From positions 1-48,404 of the forward strand of contig CAUGGC010000018.1 in the NCBI GenBank assembly GCA_959599095.1: a stretch of DNA of 48,404 nt, in the 5' to 3' direction. Under the pieces are notes generated by a model. It ran no database searches. It saw only the letters and a program-made list of their open reading frames with translations, and had not been told where the DNA came from. A program made the translations under genes and the position numbers. Positions 36,773-45,478 of this stretch are shown here, one piece after another. This stretch comes from an uncultured Collinsella sp. (GTDB lineage: Bacteria > Actinomycetota > Coriobacteriia > Coriobacteriales > Coriobacteriaceae). Positions within the stretch are counted from its first letter, which is position 1; every line of letters starts with the position of its first letter.

Positions 36773-36819
36773 GGGGGCAGGTTAATCTGCACCAACCTGG
36801 TGCAAACAAACCTGTCCCC
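36773..36819. repeat. 47-bp inverted repeat (family F3, copy B)
   Basis: It has the same length and inner arms (TGCACCA/TGGTGCA) as the copy at 25764, with CAGGTTAATCTGCACCA shared exactly. It lies 21 bases after the EFR1 stop codon. Confidence 0.75.
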
Positions 36820-36847
36820 AATGCACCAGAGTGAGGAGTGCTCCCGA

Positions 36848-36880
36848 GTGCCGGCAGAAAAGGAACGTCCCTAAGTGCCG
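36848..36880. repeat. Dispersed repeat (family F4, copy 1)
   Basis: On the minus strand it contains CGGCACTTAGGGACGTTCC and then TTTTCTGCCGGCAC. The first 23 bases match 48351-48373 at 22 positions. It forms a short dyad of CGGCA with TGCCG. Confidence 0.65.
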
Positions 36881-36929
36881 CTTAAATACCGTTTATCGGA
36901 GAAAAAAAACCGTTCGCCGGTCATAATGA

Positions 36930-36957
36930 TTGTTCCGGCTTTGAGCTTGTCTATAAT
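36930..36957 (+). promoter_or_regulatory. Promoter of the alpha-glucoside PTS operon
   Basis: TTGTTC at 36930-36935 and TATAAT at 36952-36957 with a 16-bp spacer, about 140 bases upstream of the EIIA start codon. Confidence 0.7.
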
Positions 36958-36976
36958 AACCCACGTAAAAGAAATG

Positions 36977-37014
36977 CGGAAGGTTACCGAGTCCCCTCGG
37001 ACGTGGGCCTAACC
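36977..37014 (+). promoter_or_regulatory. RAT-like antiterminator RNA site
   Basis: GCGGAAGGTTACCGAG, CTCGG and GGGCCTAACC form a stem (CCGAG/CTCGG) with flanking GGTTA/TAACC. GTTAC and GGC..AACC are marks of ribonucleic antiterminator sites bound by BglG/LicT proteins. A licT gene lies 0.6 kb downstream. I could not identify a clear overlapping terminator, so this is moderate evidence. Confidence 0.5.
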
Positions 37015-37094
37015 AAAGTCTTAGAACGGGTGTGTCTCAATGGGTGCATTCGATTGATTTTGGTTGGGCTATATTTATGAAGGGACATGTCACC

Positions 37095-37607
37095 ATGGGT
37101 TTCTTTTCTCGCCTAATGGGTGGTTCGGATAAGCAGACGACTGCGGCTTCCGAGTTCGAAATCCTCGCTCCCGTTTCCGGCGAGCTTGTTAATCTAGAAA
37201 AAACCAATGACCCCGCTTTTAGCAGCCGTGCAGTGGGCGATGGCGTTGCCGTGGTTCCCCAAGAGGGAACGGTGTGCGCTCCTGTTTCCGGTACCGTCGC
37301 CGCTCTGTTTCCGACTGAGCACGCGCTGGGCATCATGTCCGATAACAGCTCTGCTCAGGTGATGCTGCATATCGGAATCGACACTGTTAAACTTGAGGGC
37401 AAGGGCTTCCATGCGCTTGTTGCCCAGGGTGATCACGTTGACGCGGGCCAGCCCCTCGTCGAGGTCGATTTCGACGTGGTTCGCGCTGCCGGCTTTGATC
37501 CCATGGTCTTCGTTATCGTGTGCGAGCGTTCGGAGAACTCGACTCTTCGTGAGCATGCTTCCGGCCCTGTTGCTGTTAAAGAGCCTGTCGTCTGGCTTTC
37601 CGAGTAA
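37095..37607 (+). CDS. PTS glucose-type EIIA component
   Basis: 170 residues from ATG 37095; two upstream in-frame ATGs (37032, 37077) lack a ribosome binding site. The EIIA-Glc/Crr fold reads ILAPVSGELVNLEKTNDPAFSSRAVGDGVAV. The phospho-accepting histidine is at residue 92 in VMLHIGIDTVKLEGKGF. It passes phosphate from HPr to EIIB. As the first gene of the operon it serves the EIICB at 38580, and it could also serve the MurNAc EIIBC, which lacks an EIIA. Confidence 0.93.
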   Translation: MGFFSRLMGGSDKQTTAASEFEILAPVSGELVNLEKTNDPAFSSRAVGDGVAVVPQEGTVCAPVSGTVAALFPTEHALGIMSDNSSAQVMLHIGIDTVKLEGKGFHALVAQGDHVDAGQPLVEVDFDVVRAAGFDPMVFVIVCERSENSTLREHASGPVAVKEPVVWLSE

Positions 37608-37625
37608 ATTCTTGTGGTGGGTACC

Positions 37626-38480
37626 GTGGTTATCAAGCGAGTTTTTAACAACAACGTCGCAATGGTCACTTCGGACGATGGCTCCGAGCTCATCGTCATC
37701 GGTCGAGGCCTCTGCTTTGGCCGTCATGCCGGCGATGCCATCGACGAGGCGTCGATCGAAAAGACCTACGCGTTGCAGGAGGGAACTTCTCAGGACTCGC
37801 GTACGATTGACCGCTTGGCACATCTTTTGGAGTCCATCCCCACCGTCAACCTCGTGATTTCCGAGGAAATCGTTCAGATGCTTCGTCGAGAGCTCAATGC
37901 CGACATCAACGATAAGATTCTCATTGCTCTCGCAGACCATATCAGCCTTGCTTTGGAGCGCGAGCGCAAGGGCGTCCCCTGTGAGAATCCGTTGCTACTC
38001 GAGATCCAGCAGTTCTATCGCAAGGAGTACGCGCTTGCGGGCCGTGCGCTGCAGATTATCAAGGAGTATATGGGCATCCAGATGAGCGAAGAAGAGCAGG
38101 GTTTCATTACGCTGCATATCGTCAACGCCACCATGCCGCAACGCTCCGATCGTCTGATTGTTTCGGTCCAGCTTGTTCGCGACGTGCTCGCGATTGTTTC
38201 TGAGCGCTATGCTACGACCCTCGATGACACCTCGCTGCCTTACGAACGTTTCGTTCGTCACCTGCAGTTTTTCGCACAGCGAGCGCTCGATCCTACGGCC
38301 GGGCAAATCAACGGAGACGCGCTGTTCCGAATCGATGAAACGGCGTATCCGTGTGCATTCTCGTGCGCGGACGCCATAGCCGCTCACTTGTCGTCTATCT
38401 ATAACGTTGTCGTTACCGATGCCGAAAAGAGTTATCTCGCATATCACATTGTTAACCTGCTTGGAGAACCTGGTCTCTAG
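37626..38480 (+). CDS. licT: LicT/BglG-family transcription antiterminator
   Basis: 284 residues from the GTG at 37626, where family members begin (MVIKRVFNNNVAMV); GTGs at 37614 and 37617 are alternatives. An N-terminal RNA-binding CAT domain of about 55 residues is followed by two PRD domains. The conserved PRD histidines are seen in ALADHISLALER, ITLHIVNA and LAYHIVNLL. LicT binds a RAT hairpin in the leader RNA and prevents termination when PTS phosphorylation signals substrate. The leader at 36977 fits as its target. Confidence 0.92.
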   Translation: MVIKRVFNNNVAMVTSDDGSELIVIGRGLCFGRHAGDAIDEASIEKTYALQEGTSQDSRTIDRLAHLLESIPTVNLVISEEIVQMLRRELNADINDKILIALADHISLALERERKGVPCENPLLLEIQQFYRKEYALAGRALQIIKEYMGIQMSEEEQGFITLHIVNATMPQRSDRLIVSVQLVRDVLAIVSERYATTLDDTSLPYERFVRHLQFFAQRALDPTAGQINGDALFRIDETAYPCAFSCADAIAAHLSSIYNVVVTDAEKSYLAYHIVNLLGEPGL

Positions 38481-38579
38481 GCATAACGTGCCCACACATC
38501 GATTGATATAAGGCAAGGCTCACGGTCTTGTCTAGGGCACATCTGTCTTAATTTGCGGAAAAGGAAGGGGAGTACCGCT

Positions 38580-40196
38580 ATGACCGCAAAAAAGAAGTTC
38601 AATTTCAAAGCGCCGTTGGAGGTGTTCGCGAAGTCGATCGTCCAGCCGATGATGTATCTCTCGGTTGCCGGCATCCTGCTCATCGTGGGCATTATTCTGA
38701 CCAACAAGACCATCTGCGCTTTGGTCCCCGTACTGGGCTCCGGTCCGTTCCAGCTTGTGGGCGCCGTTGTCTATCAGTCGCTGATGTTTATCATCAACAA
38801 CCTCTCGATTCTGTTCTGCGTGGGCATCGCCGGCGCCATGGCAAAGAAGAACAAGGGTCATGCTTCGCTGATCGCCCTGATGTCGTTCTTCCTGTTCCTG
38901 CAGGCTAACAACATCGTGCTCAACGCCACCGGCTCTCTTGCCGATGCGAGCGGCATGCTCGGTCTTACCGGAACCGGCCAGGCCACCGTTATGGGCATCC
39001 AGGTACTCGATACTGGCGTGTTTGGCGGCATCATTCTCGGTTGCATCACCGGTGCCGTGTTCAACAAGTACTCGAACAAGCAGTTCCCCATTGCCCTTTC
39101 GATGTTCTCGGGCGTTCGCTTCCCGTTCCTGATTATGATCATCATCTCCTGGATCATGGGCGCTGGCTTCTGCATCGTTTGGCCTCCGGTTCAGGGCGCC
39201 ATCTCCTCCGTTGCCGGCATCATTAAGGAGTCGGGCAACATCGGTCTGTTTATCTACGGCATGCTCAACAAGCTGCTCGTTCCCACCGGTCTGCACCACC
39301 TCATCTACACCCCGTTCCAGTTCTCCGATGTGGGTGGCACCCTTACGCTGGGCGATCAGGTTATCGCCGGCGCCTATCCCATCCGTGTTGCCGAGATGGC
39401 AATGACGGGCCAGCCCTTCTCCGATAGCACCTATTTCAACAGCTACACCTTCAACAACCTGTGGCCCTACATCGGTATCGGTCTCGCCTTTATCGTCACC
39501 GCTTACAAGGGGAACAAGGATAAGACCAAGGCCGTTATCATCCCGCTGATCATCACCGCCGTGCTCTCCTGTGTCACCGAGCCCATGGACTTCCTCTTTG
39601 TCTTTGCCGCTCCCGTGCTCTTTGTTGTTCACTCGGTTCTTTCCGGCATCTTCCTGGTCCTGCTCAAGGTCCTCTCCGTGCCCGCTTCGACTGCAGGCGG
39701 CATCATCAACATCGTGGTTTCCAACCTGGTCCTCGGTGTCGACAAGACCAACTGGCCGGTTATGCTGGTGCTTGGAGTCGTCAACGCCGCTCTGTACTTC
39801 TTCCTCTTCACCTTCCTTATTAAGAAGCTCAACCTCCACACGCCTGGTCGCGAGGAGGAGTCCGAGCTCGCCGAGTCCGTTGCCGAGGGCGAGGCCGCCG
39901 CGTCTGTCGCGGTGAAGCAGGGCGCTGTTGCCGCGGCTCCCGCAGAGGGCGTCGATGCAGGTATTGCCGACCTGGTCGCAGGTCTTGGTGGCAAGGACAA
40001 CATCGAGGAGCTCGAGAACTGCTTTACGCGTCTCCGCGTGAACGTTAAGAACCCGGACCTCATCAATGAGGACCTCATCAACCACGTGCCCAACAGCGGC
40101 ATCAACCGCAACGGCAATAATATCCAGATCATCTTTGGCATGAAGGTCGCCGAGATGCGCGACAAGGTCGAAAACGCAATTGAGAAGGAGCAGTAA
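38580..40196 (+). CDS. PTS EIICB component, alpha-glucoside type
   Basis: 538 residues from the ATG preceded by AAGGAAGGGGAGTACCGCT. The EIIC domain comes first (1-430), with many hydrophobic segments, GLHHLIYTPFQF near 240 and VTEPMDFLFVFAAP near 337. An Ala/Glu linker follows, then EIIB (about 460-538) with the active cysteine near 481 in LENCFTRLRVNVKN. The order C-B and the next gene (GH4 family) match alpha-glucoside or maltose-type PTS. The start of the GH4 gene is three bases after its stop. Confidence 0.93.
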   Translation: MTAKKKFNFKAPLEVFAKSIVQPMMYLSVAGILLIVGIILTNKTICALVPVLGSGPFQLVGAVVYQSLMFIINNLSILFCVGIAGAMAKKNKGHASLIALMSFFLFLQANNIVLNATGSLADASGMLGLTGTGQATVMGIQVLDTGVFGGIILGCITGAVFNKYSNKQFPIALSMFSGVRFPFLIMIIISWIMGAGFCIVWPPVQGAISSVAGIIKESGNIGLFIYGMLNKLLVPTGLHHLIYTPFQFSDVGGTLTLGDQVIAGAYPIRVAEMAMTGQPFSDSTYFNSYTFNNLWPYIGIGLAFIVTAYKGNKDKTKAVIIPLIITAVLSCVTEPMDFLFVFAAPVLFVVHSVLSGIFLVLLKVLSVPASTAGGIINIVVSNLVLGVDKTNWPVMLVLGVVNAALYFFLFTFLIKKLNLHTPGREEESELAESVAEGEAAASVAVKQGAVAAAPAEGVDAGIADLVAGLGGKDNIEELENCFTRLRVNVKNPDLINEDLINHVPNSGINRNGNNIQIIFGMKVAEMRDKVENAIEKEQ

Positions 40197-40199
40197 ACA

Positions 40200-41582
40200 A
40201 TGATCATTACTCTGTGTGGTGGCGGATCCACCTTTACCCCCGGCATCGTCAAGTCCATCGCCCTGCGCAAGGACGAGCTCGACGTTGACGAGATTCGTCT
40301 GTACGACATCAACGAGGAGCGCCAGCGCAAGATCGGCGTGCTCGTGGACTGGATTTTGCACGAGGACCTCGGCCTGGACATCAAGCTCACGGTGACCACC
40401 GACAAAAAGACGGCTTTTACCGACGCGAGCTTCGTGTTTGCCCAGATGCGCGTGGGCGGCTACGCCATGCGCGAGCAGGACGAGAAGATTCCGCTGCGTC
40501 ACGGCTGCGTGGGTCAGGAGACTTGCGGTTGCGGCGGCCTTGCCTACGGCATGCGCACCATCTTCCCCATGGTCGAGCTGATCGATGACGTTGAGAAGTA
40601 CGCCAAGAAGGACTACTGGATTCTCAACTACTCCAACCCTGCCGCCATCGTCTCCGAGGGCTGCCGCGTGCTGCGTCCCAACGCTCGTATCATCAACATC
40701 TGCGACATGCCGATCGCGATCATCGACGTGGTTTGCGCCGCGCTCGATATCGACAAGAAGGATGTCGAGTACGATTACTTTGGCCTCAACCACTTTGGTT
40801 GGTTCACCTCGATCCGCCACAAGGGCGAGGAGGTGCTCCCGCAGCTGCGCGAGTACATCAAGGAGCATGAGATTCTGCTGCCCGACTCTTACCTCAAGGG
40901 CATGGGCTCGCTCATGGCAAAGAAGCCCGAGGAGGCCGTCGACGAGCACCCCGAGCAGAACCGCCACACCAAGGGCAGCTGGTACTACGTCTGGAAGGGC
41001 GAGTACGAGATCATGGAGTGCTTCCCGGAGTACCTGCCCAACACGTATCTGAACTACTACCTGCAGCAGAAGGAGTTCGTCGAGCACTCCAACCCCGAGC
41101 GCACCCGTGCTAACGAGGTTGAGGAGACGCGTGAGAAGAACCTCTTTGATGGTATCGACCATTACGAGAAGACGGGCGAGATCGACGAGAGCACGTTCTA
41201 TGCGGGCAGCCACGGCGACTGGATTGCCGATCTGGCTATCGCTCTGAAGAACGACACCAAGCAGCGCTTCCTGGTCATTTGCGAGAACAAGGGCGCCATC
41301 CCCAACATGCCCTACGACGCTATGGTCGAGCTGCCTGCCTACATTGGCAAGAACGGCCCCGAGGTCATCAGCCGCGACAACATTCCGCTGTTCCAGCAGG
41401 GCCTCATGATGCAGCAGCTGAACTCCGAGAAGCTCATTGTCGAGGCTACGATCGAGGGTTCGTACGAGAAGGCGCTTAAGGCCTTTACGCTCAACAAGAC
41501 CGTGCCGTCGATGAAGGTCGCCAAGGAGGTTCTCGACGACATGATCGAGGCCAACAAGGGTTACTGGCCCGAGCTTAAGTAA
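40200..41582 (+). CDS. 6-phospho-alpha-glucosidase, glycoside hydrolase family 4
   Basis: 460 residues. The N-terminal NAD-binding fold starts ITLCGGGSTFTPGIVKSIA. The metal-site motif is GQETCGCGGLAYGMRTIF near 104-121 (GH4 cysteine), then NYSNPAAIVSE near 143 and LNHFGWFTSIRHKG near 197. GH4 enzymes use NAD+ and Mn2+ for a redox-based cleavage of phosphorylated glycosides. MalH/AglB-type members hydrolyse alpha-linked 6-phosphoglucosides such as maltose 6-phosphate. It is the last gene of the operon. Confidence 0.94.
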   Translation: MIITLCGGGSTFTPGIVKSIALRKDELDVDEIRLYDINEERQRKIGVLVDWILHEDLGLDIKLTVTTDKKTAFTDASFVFAQMRVGGYAMREQDEKIPLRHGCVGQETCGCGGLAYGMRTIFPMVELIDDVEKYAKKDYWILNYSNPAAIVSEGCRVLRPNARIINICDMPIAIIDVVCAALDIDKKDVEYDYFGLNHFGWFTSIRHKGEEVLPQLREYIKEHEILLPDSYLKGMGSLMAKKPEEAVDEHPEQNRHTKGSWYYVWKGEYEIMECFPEYLPNTYLNYYLQQKEFVEHSNPERTRANEVEETREKNLFDGIDHYEKTGEIDESTFYAGSHGDWIADLAIALKNDTKQRFLVICENKGAIPNMPYDAMVELPAYIGKNGPEVISRDNIPLFQQGLMMQQLNSEKLIVEATIEGSYEKALKAFTLNKTVPSMKVAKEVLDDMIEANKGYWPELK

Positions 41583-41614
41583 AAGCAACAGGGTCGCTGG
41601 CCGCATGCCTGAAG

Positions 41615-41651
41615 CAATGCCCCGCCCACGTGATTGCGTGGGCGGGGCATT
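41615..41651 (+). terminator. Terminator of the alpha-glucoside operon
   Basis: CAATGCCCCGCCCACG pairs with CGTGGGCGGGGCATTG over 16 bp around a five-base loop. Confidence 0.9.
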
Positions 41652-41669
41652 GTCGTTTGGTAACGCGTT

Positions 41670-41723
41670 TTATCAAATATGGCATTTATCTGCGATAATG
41701 TTCATTTTCACCGCTGATGGTGA
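41670..41723 (+). promoter_or_regulatory. Hydrogenase operon promoter with downstream dyad
   Basis: TTATCA at 41670-41675 and GATAAT at 41694-41699 with 18-bp spacing. A dyad TCACC(N6)GGTGA at 41708-41723 would cover the transcription start and could be an operator. A second dyad GACCTA/TAGGTC at 41754-41774 lies in the leader. Confidence 0.45.
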
Positions 41724-41838
41724 CATTTCATACCGCCTGCCGAACTGCGTGGAGACCTAACAACTTTATAGGTCAGTGTTGTGCGTGTAGCAATTTCGCC
41801 CGGCCTCGCCTCCGGGCTGCCATGTGAGAGGGGATCTT

Positions 41839-43671
41839 ATGGCTCGACTGCACGTAATGGAACGCAGCCACGCTCAGGCCGTCATGGACGACCTGCACGA
41901 TGCACTCGGACGTCGTCTGGCGGTGAGTTCACTCGCCCCGTGCCCCGTCGAGTTTACGGCGGCGCTCGTCAACCTGTGCTCCACCCAGAGCTGCGGCAAG
42001 TGCACGCCCTGCCGTGTGGGCCTGAGCGCGCTGAGCGATCTGCTCGCCGATGTGCTCGAGGGCCGCGCCGACGAGTCCACGCTCAACTTGATTGAGCGCA
42101 CCGCCCGCACCATCTATCTTTCGAGCGACTGCGCCATCGGTTACGAGGCCGGCGCCATGGCACTCACGGCCATTCGCGGCTTCCGCGACGATTTTGAGCA
42201 CCACATCCGCGAGCACTCCTGCGGCTTTGACCGCGAGGCTCGCGTCCCGTGTGTCTCGGGCTGCCCGGCGCACGTCGACATTCCTGGTTACATCTCGCTC
42301 GTCGAGGCAGGCCGTTATGCCGACGCCGTCAAGGTCATCCGCAAGAACAACCCGCTACCGCTCGTCTGTGGCCTGGTGTGCGAGCATCCCTGCGAGATGC
42401 ATTGCCGCCGTGGCATGGTCGACGACCCCATGAACATCCTCGCCCTCAAGCGTTTTGCCGTTGAGCATAGCGACCTCAACGACCACAAGCCACATGTAGT
42501 GGACAACACCGGTAAGCGCGTCGCCGTGATCGGCGGCGGCCCGGCCGGCCTTTCCTGTGCCTACTACCTGGCCGTGATGGGCCACAAGGTGACCATTTTT
42601 GAGCAGCGCCACCACTTGGGCGGCATGCTGCGCTACGGCATCCCCAGCTATCGTCTGCCGCGCGAGCGCCTGCAGGCCGAGATCGACTGGATCTTGAGCG
42701 CCGGCATCGACGTGGAGCTCGACCACTCCGTGAGCGGCGAGGAGCTCGCCCGTCTGCGCGACGAGTTCGATGCCGTCTACCTGGCCATCGGTGCCCACAG
42801 TGACAAGAAGCTCGGCCTTCCGGGTGAAGAGGCGCCCGGCGTGGAATCGGCCGTCAAGATGCTGCGCGCCATCGGCGATGACGAGCTGTCCGACCTGAGC
42901 GGCCAGCGCGTGTGCGTCATCGGCGGCGGCAACGTTGCCATGGACGTGGCACGCTCCGCCGTGCGCTGCGGTGCCGAAAAGGTAAGCATCGTCTACCGCC
43001 GTCGCATCTGCGATATGACGGCCCAGGACGCCGAGATTGCCGGTGCCCAGGCCGAGGGCTGTGAGGTGCTGGAGCTCACGGCGCCGCTCGCCATCGAGAC
43101 GGGCGAAGATGGTCGCGTGAGCGGCCTGCGCGTGCAACCGCAGATTATCGGCGAGCCCCGCCGCGGTCGTCCGGCTCCGCGTGCCGCCGCTACGCCCGAG
43201 CGCGTCATCCCCTGCGAGCGCGTGTTTGTCGCCATTGGCCAGGACATCGATTCCAAGCCGTTTGAGGACATGGGCATCGCCTGCAAGTGGGGTTGCGTGG
43301 TCACCGACTCGGACGGTGCCGTGCCCAACTTCGATGGCCTCTTTAGCGGCGGCGACTGCCAGACCGGCCCCGCCACCGTCATCCGTGCCATCAACGCCGG
43401 CCGCGTGGCTTCGGCAAACATCGACCGCTATCTGGGCTTCGACCACAAGATCAAGCTCGACGTGGAGCTGCCGACCGTTCAGTTTAAGGGCAAGCACGAG
43501 TGCGGCCGCTGCGAGCTGGGTGAGCGCGAGGCCGGCGAGCGTATTCACGATTGGAATCTGGTCGAGCAGGGCCTTACCGAGGAGGAGGCGCGCCAGGAGG
43601 CAAGCCGCTGCCTGCGTTGCGACCACTTTGGTTTTGGCGCGTTCCGCGGAGGGAGGAACCTGGAATGGTAG
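41839..43671 (+). CDS. NuoF-type Fe-S/GltD-like FAD oxidoreductase hybrid (hydrogenase partner)
   Basis: 610 residues from the ATG preceded by AGAGGGGATCTT. Residues 45-125 match the C-terminal Fe-S region of NuoF/HydB: QSCGKCTPCRVG near 51 and DCAIG near 96, but the FMN/NADH domain that normally precedes it is absent. The rest is GltD-like: Fe-S motif CVSGCPAHVDIPGY and CGLVCEHPCEMHC (138-200), FAD motif GGGPAG near 232, NAD(P)H motif IGGGNVAMD near 362. A cysteine-rich tail (CGRCELG, CLRCDHFG) ends the protein. It overlaps the hydrogenase start by seven bases. It probably passes electrons between NAD(P)H and the hydrogenase. Confidence 0.88.
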   Translation: MARLHVMERSHAQAVMDDLHDALGRRLAVSSLAPCPVEFTAALVNLCSTQSCGKCTPCRVGLSALSDLLADVLEGRADESTLNLIERTARTIYLSSDCAIGYEAGAMALTAIRGFRDDFEHHIREHSCGFDREARVPCVSGCPAHVDIPGYISLVEAGRYADAVKVIRKNNPLPLVCGLVCEHPCEMHCRRGMVDDPMNILALKRFAVEHSDLNDHKPHVVDNTGKRVAVIGGGPAGLSCAYYLAVMGHKVTIFEQRHHLGGMLRYGIPSYRLPRERLQAEIDWILSAGIDVELDHSVSGEELARLRDEFDAVYLAIGAHSDKKLGLPGEEAPGVESAVKMLRAIGDDELSDLSGQRVCVIGGGNVAMDVARSAVRCGAEKVSIVYRRRICDMTAQDAEIAGAQAEGCEVLELTAPLAIETGEDGRVSGLRVQPQIIGEPRRGRPAPRAAATPERVIPCERVFVAIGQDIDSKPFEDMGIACKWGCVVTDSDGAVPNFDGLFSGGDCQTGPATVIRAINAGRVASANIDRYLGFDHKIKLDVELPTVQFKGKHECGRCELGEREAGERIHDWNLVEQGLTEEEARQEASRCLRCDHFGFGAFRGGRNLEW

Positions 43672-45476
43672 AGCTCAACAACCCCACTGTCAGCGATAAC
43701 ACCGAAAGCGGAGCACTCAATATGGTCAAGCTCACTATCGATAATTGCGAGGTCGTGGTGCCCGAGCACACCACGATCCTGGACGCGGCCAAGTCCGTCG
43801 GCATCCAGATTCCCACCCTGTGCTACCTGCGCGATCTGAACGAGATCGGCGGCTGCCGCGTGTGCGTGGTCGAGGTTGAGGGCTGCGACCAGCTGGTTGC
43901 CGCCTGCAACAACTACGTGCTCGATGGCATGGTGGTCCACACCAACAGCCCCAAGGCCCGCGAGGCGCGCCGCACCAACGTGCAGCTGCTGCTTTCGCAG
44001 CACGATTCACGCTGCACGAGTTGTGTGCGCAGCGGTAACTGCAACCTGCAGACCATTGCCAACGACCTGGGCATTTTCTATCTGCCGTATCAAAGGCATT
44101 TGGCGGGCGAGGGCTGGGATTTCGATTTCCCCATCATCCGCGAAAACGACAAGTGCATTAAATGCATGCGCTGCATCAAGGTGTGCGAGAGCGTACAGGG
44201 CCTAGGGATTTGGGACCTGACCAACCGCGCCACGCATACCGCCGTGGGCACCCGCGGGCGCGTGCCGATCGGCAAGACCGATTGCGTCGCGTGCGGCCAG
44301 TGCATCACGCATTGCCCGACGGGCGCGCTGCGCGAGCGCGACGACACCGAGACCGTGTTTGACGCCATCGCCGATCCCGACAAGATCGTGCTGGTGCAGA
44401 TTGCGCCGGCCGTGCGTAGCGCCTGGGGCGAGGAGCTCGGCATTCCGCGCGATGAGGCCACCGTCGAGCGCCTGGCCTGTGCGCTGCGCCGCGTGGGCTT
44501 TGAGTACGTGTTCGACACCGATTTCTCGGCCGATCTCACCATTATGGAGGAGGGCTCCGAGCTGCTCGAGCGCCTGGGTAAGGCCGCCAAGGGCGAGGGC
44601 GACAGCCGCAGCTGGCCCATGTTCACGAGCTGCTGCCCGGGCTGGGTACGCTTTGTGAAGGCGCGTTACCCCGAGTTTGTCGACAGCCTGTCCACGTCCA
44701 AGTCGCCGCAGCAGATGTTCGGCGCCATCGCCAAGACCTACTACGCCAAGGTGCTGGGCGTGGAGCCCGAGCGCCTGTTTGTGGTGTCCGTGATGCCGTG
44801 CACGGCCAAGAAGGCCGAGTGCGCGCTGCCGAGCATGGTGGGCGAGGGCGGCACGCCCGATGTGGACGTTGCGCTGACGGTGCGCGAGATGGTGCGCATG
44901 GTCCGCGCGAGCCACGTGAGCGTGGATACGCTAGTTGAGGAGCCGCTCGATACGCCGCTGGGCTTTGGCACGGGTGCGGGTGTGATCTTTGGCGCCACGG
45001 GCGGCGTGATGGAGGCCGCCGTGCGCTCGGCCTATTACCTGGTGACGGGCAAGAACCCCGACGCCGACTTCTTTACCGATGTGCGCGGCCTGGACGGCTG
45101 GAAGGAGGCCGTCGCCGATATCGATGGCACTAAGGTGCGCGTCGCCGTGGCACACGGGCTGGGCAACGCTGCCCGTCTGCTCGACGCGATTCGCGACGGC
45201 CGCGTGAGCTATGACTTCGTTGAGGTTATGGCGTGCCCGGGCGGCTGCGTCGGTGGCGGCGGTCAGCCCATCCACGACGGCTGCGAGCTGGCAGCCGAGC
45301 GTGGCCAGGTGCTCTGGGGCCTGGATGCCGCTGCGGACATTCGTTTCTCGCACGAGAATCCCGATGTCCAGGCGTGCTACCGCGAGTTCTTGGGCGAGCC
45401 GCTCTCGCCGCTGGCTGAGGAGCTGCTGCATACCGACCATCACGCATGGACGATGCCTAACGAGGGGACGTGCTAG
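43665..45476 (+). CDS. [FeFe] hydrogenase catalytic subunit (group A2-like)
   Basis: 603 residues; GGAGGGAGGAACC precedes the ATG, and an in-frame ATG at 43722 is an alternative. In order: a 2Fe-2S domain (CYLRDLNEIGGCRVCVVE), a His-Cys3 cluster motif (HDSRCTSCVRSGNC near 114), two 4Fe-4S clusters (CIKCMRCIKVCE near 164, CVACGQCITHCP near 207), and the H-cluster motifs L1 TSCCPGW near 321, L2 MPCTAKKAE near 376 and L3 EVMACPGGCVGG near 521. All active-site cysteines are present. It reversibly makes or oxidises H2. The GltD-like partner gene fits the glutamate-synthase-linked [FeFe] group A2 of the HydDB scheme. Confidence 0.95.
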   Translation: MVELNNPTVSDNTESGALNMVKLTIDNCEVVVPEHTTILDAAKSVGIQIPTLCYLRDLNEIGGCRVCVVEVEGCDQLVAACNNYVLDGMVVHTNSPKAREARRTNVQLLLSQHDSRCTSCVRSGNCNLQTIANDLGIFYLPYQRHLAGEGWDFDFPIIRENDKCIKCMRCIKVCESVQGLGIWDLTNRATHTAVGTRGRVPIGKTDCVACGQCITHCPTGALRERDDTETVFDAIADPDKIVLVQIAPAVRSAWGEELGIPRDEATVERLACALRRVGFEYVFDTDFSADLTIMEEGSELLERLGKAAKGEGDSRSWPMFTSCCPGWVRFVKARYPEFVDSLSTSKSPQQMFGAIAKTYYAKVLGVEPERLFVVSVMPCTAKKAECALPSMVGEGGTPDVDVALTVREMVRMVRASHVSVDTLVEEPLDTPLGFGTGAGVIFGATGGVMEAAVRSAYYLVTGKNPDADFFTDVRGLDGWKEAVADIDGTKVRVAVAHGLGNAARLLDAIRDGRVSYDFVEVMACPGGCVGGGGQPIHDGCELAAERGQVLWGLDAAADIRFSHENPDVQACYREFLGEPLSPLAEELLHTDHHAWTMPNEGTC

Positions 45477-45478
45477 CG

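Noticed and set aside
38532..41606. Minus-strand reading frame of about 1000 codons opposite the PTS and GH4 genes
   Set aside because: It is a high-GC antisense shadow. The plus-strand genes have clear families, active sites and ribosome binding sites. The same holds for the long minus frames at 18874-21162, 33683-35377 and 45473-47335.
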